Assembly: GCF_016612995.1 (NCBI RefSeq) | Contig: NZ_JAEOAH010000004.1 | Span: 124,001 to 188,000, forward strand | DNA length: 64,000 nt | Direction: 5' to 3' | DNA from: Viridibacillus soli | GTDB lineage: Bacteria > Bacillota > Bacilli > Bacillales_A > Planococcaceae | Shown here: piece after piece, positions 63,648 to 64,000 of the stretch | How positions within the stretch are numbered: the stretch's first letter is position 1 | How the letters are laid out: every line of letters starts with the position of its first letter | The notes under the pieces: generated by a model | What the model was told of the DNA's origin: nothing | The model's database searches: none | The model's input: the letters and a program-made list of their open reading frames with translations, nothing else | Made by a program: the position numbers and the translations under genes

Positions 63648-64000
63648 GTGAAAACACCACGAAAAGATATTAAGCGAAGTTGGATAAAAAAAGGATTAAT
63701 ATTGTTAGGAGTTATTCTAGCTACTATTTTTCTAATGTTCTATTTGAAAGAAAAATTCACTACAACGACTGTTAAAGTAGTAGAAGAAAGTACTAAACAA
63801 AATACTACACAAAAGCAAAATGATTTAAGTAAACAGCATCCTATAAAAAAGGAAAGAGCAGCTAGTAAGCCCTTAGGAAAAGTTGTTTACCTCACGTTTG
63901 ATGATGGTCCTAGTCAATTAACAGGGCAATTTTTAGATATATTAAAAGAACATGATATAAAAGCGACTTTTTTCATGCAAGGGGTTAATTTACAGAATAA
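63648..64000 (+). CDS. Polysaccharide deacetylase (partial, cut by window)
   Basis: 117 residues from GTG 63648, open to the window end. A basic N-terminus, one membrane helix ([18 protein letters not shown]), a polar linker rich in K/Q/T/S (residues about 40-76), then the NodB start [20 protein letters not shown] and KATFFMQG. The TFDDGP motif gives the catalytic Asp and metal-binding Asp; the His motif lies outside. PgdA/PdaC-like enzymes deacetylate peptidoglycan sugars. Confidence 0.9.
   Translation, partial: MKTPRKDIKRSWIKKGLILLGVILATIFLMFYLKEKFTTTTVKVVEESTKQNTTQKQNDLSKQHPIKKERAASKPLGKVVYLTFDDGPSQLTGQFLDILKEHDIKATFFMQGVNLQN

Overview
The window looks like a chromosome segment of a low-GC, endospore-type Bacillales, either Bacillaceae or the Lysinibacillus/Solibacillus/Psychrobacillus side of Caryophanaceae. 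The evidence is strong GGAGG-type ribosome binding sites with many TTG/GTG starts, a class IV polyhydroxyalkanoate (PHA) locus of the Bacillus megaterium type, a YqhH/YqhG pair, YugN, YitT and YqxK relatives, and a Met T-box. No rRNA, tRNA or CRISPR array was seen. The genus cannot be fixed from sequence reading alone.

Layout. 1-6.4 kb: the 5' part of a YbfB-type MFS exporter (cut by the window edge), an orphan phi-LC3-type holin, small membrane or secreted proteins, and a subtilase overlapped by a lipoprotein gene. 6.8-9.4 kb: yqhH (SNF2 helicase) and yqhG, separated by a small transposon-like element. 9.8-15.4 kb: YitT transporter, twin P-loop ATPase, secreted FG-GAP-like protein, YugN, DUF3862-like protein and a Lys-rich mini-protein. 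15.6-16.1 kb: a dead HAD phosphatase with the small element inside it. 16.2-20.8 kb: PHA locus, phaJ/phaP/phaQ on the minus strand and phaR/phaB/phaC on the plus strand. 21.3-32.1 kb: small regulators (ArsR, XRE, AraC and TetR types), GNATs, a CPBP protease, a berberine-bridge-type oxidoreductase and an Eis-like acetyltransferase. 32.1-34.0 kb: an ABC-F ribosome-protection gene behind a ribosome-controlled transcription attenuator. 34.8-41.7 kb: cold-shock protein, YqxK-type PHP protein, T-box-controlled second-type MetRS, and an SgrR-like regulator divergent from an MFS transporter. 41.7-46.8 kb: a decayed stretch with Rep-like, creatininase, DinB and ABC-exporter remnants among live GNAT, TetR and lpd genes. 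47-53.3 kb: large dynamin-like or other unusual GTPase, a methyltransferase-GNAT pair behind a candidate translational attenuator, a GIY-YIG protein and an RNase H-like protein. 53.9-64 kb: membrane-anchored Mrr-like protein, XRE plus membrane pair, AlkD-like protein, chemoreceptor, IS3 scrap, two-component system, CwlD-like amidase and a polysaccharide deacetylase (cut by the edge).

Most notable signals. (1) Four copies of a 199-263 bp MITE-like element with terminal inverted repeats starting CAGGTGTGTTGATTA and 9-bp target duplications (three perfect). (2) A nearly complete ABC-F attenuator with a 3-codon uORF and mutually exclusive 9-11 bp pairings. (3) An 8-codon uORF whose stop abuts a hairpin that buries the ribosome binding site of a SAM methyltransferase. 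(4) Operator-like inverted or direct repeats just upstream of several small regulators.
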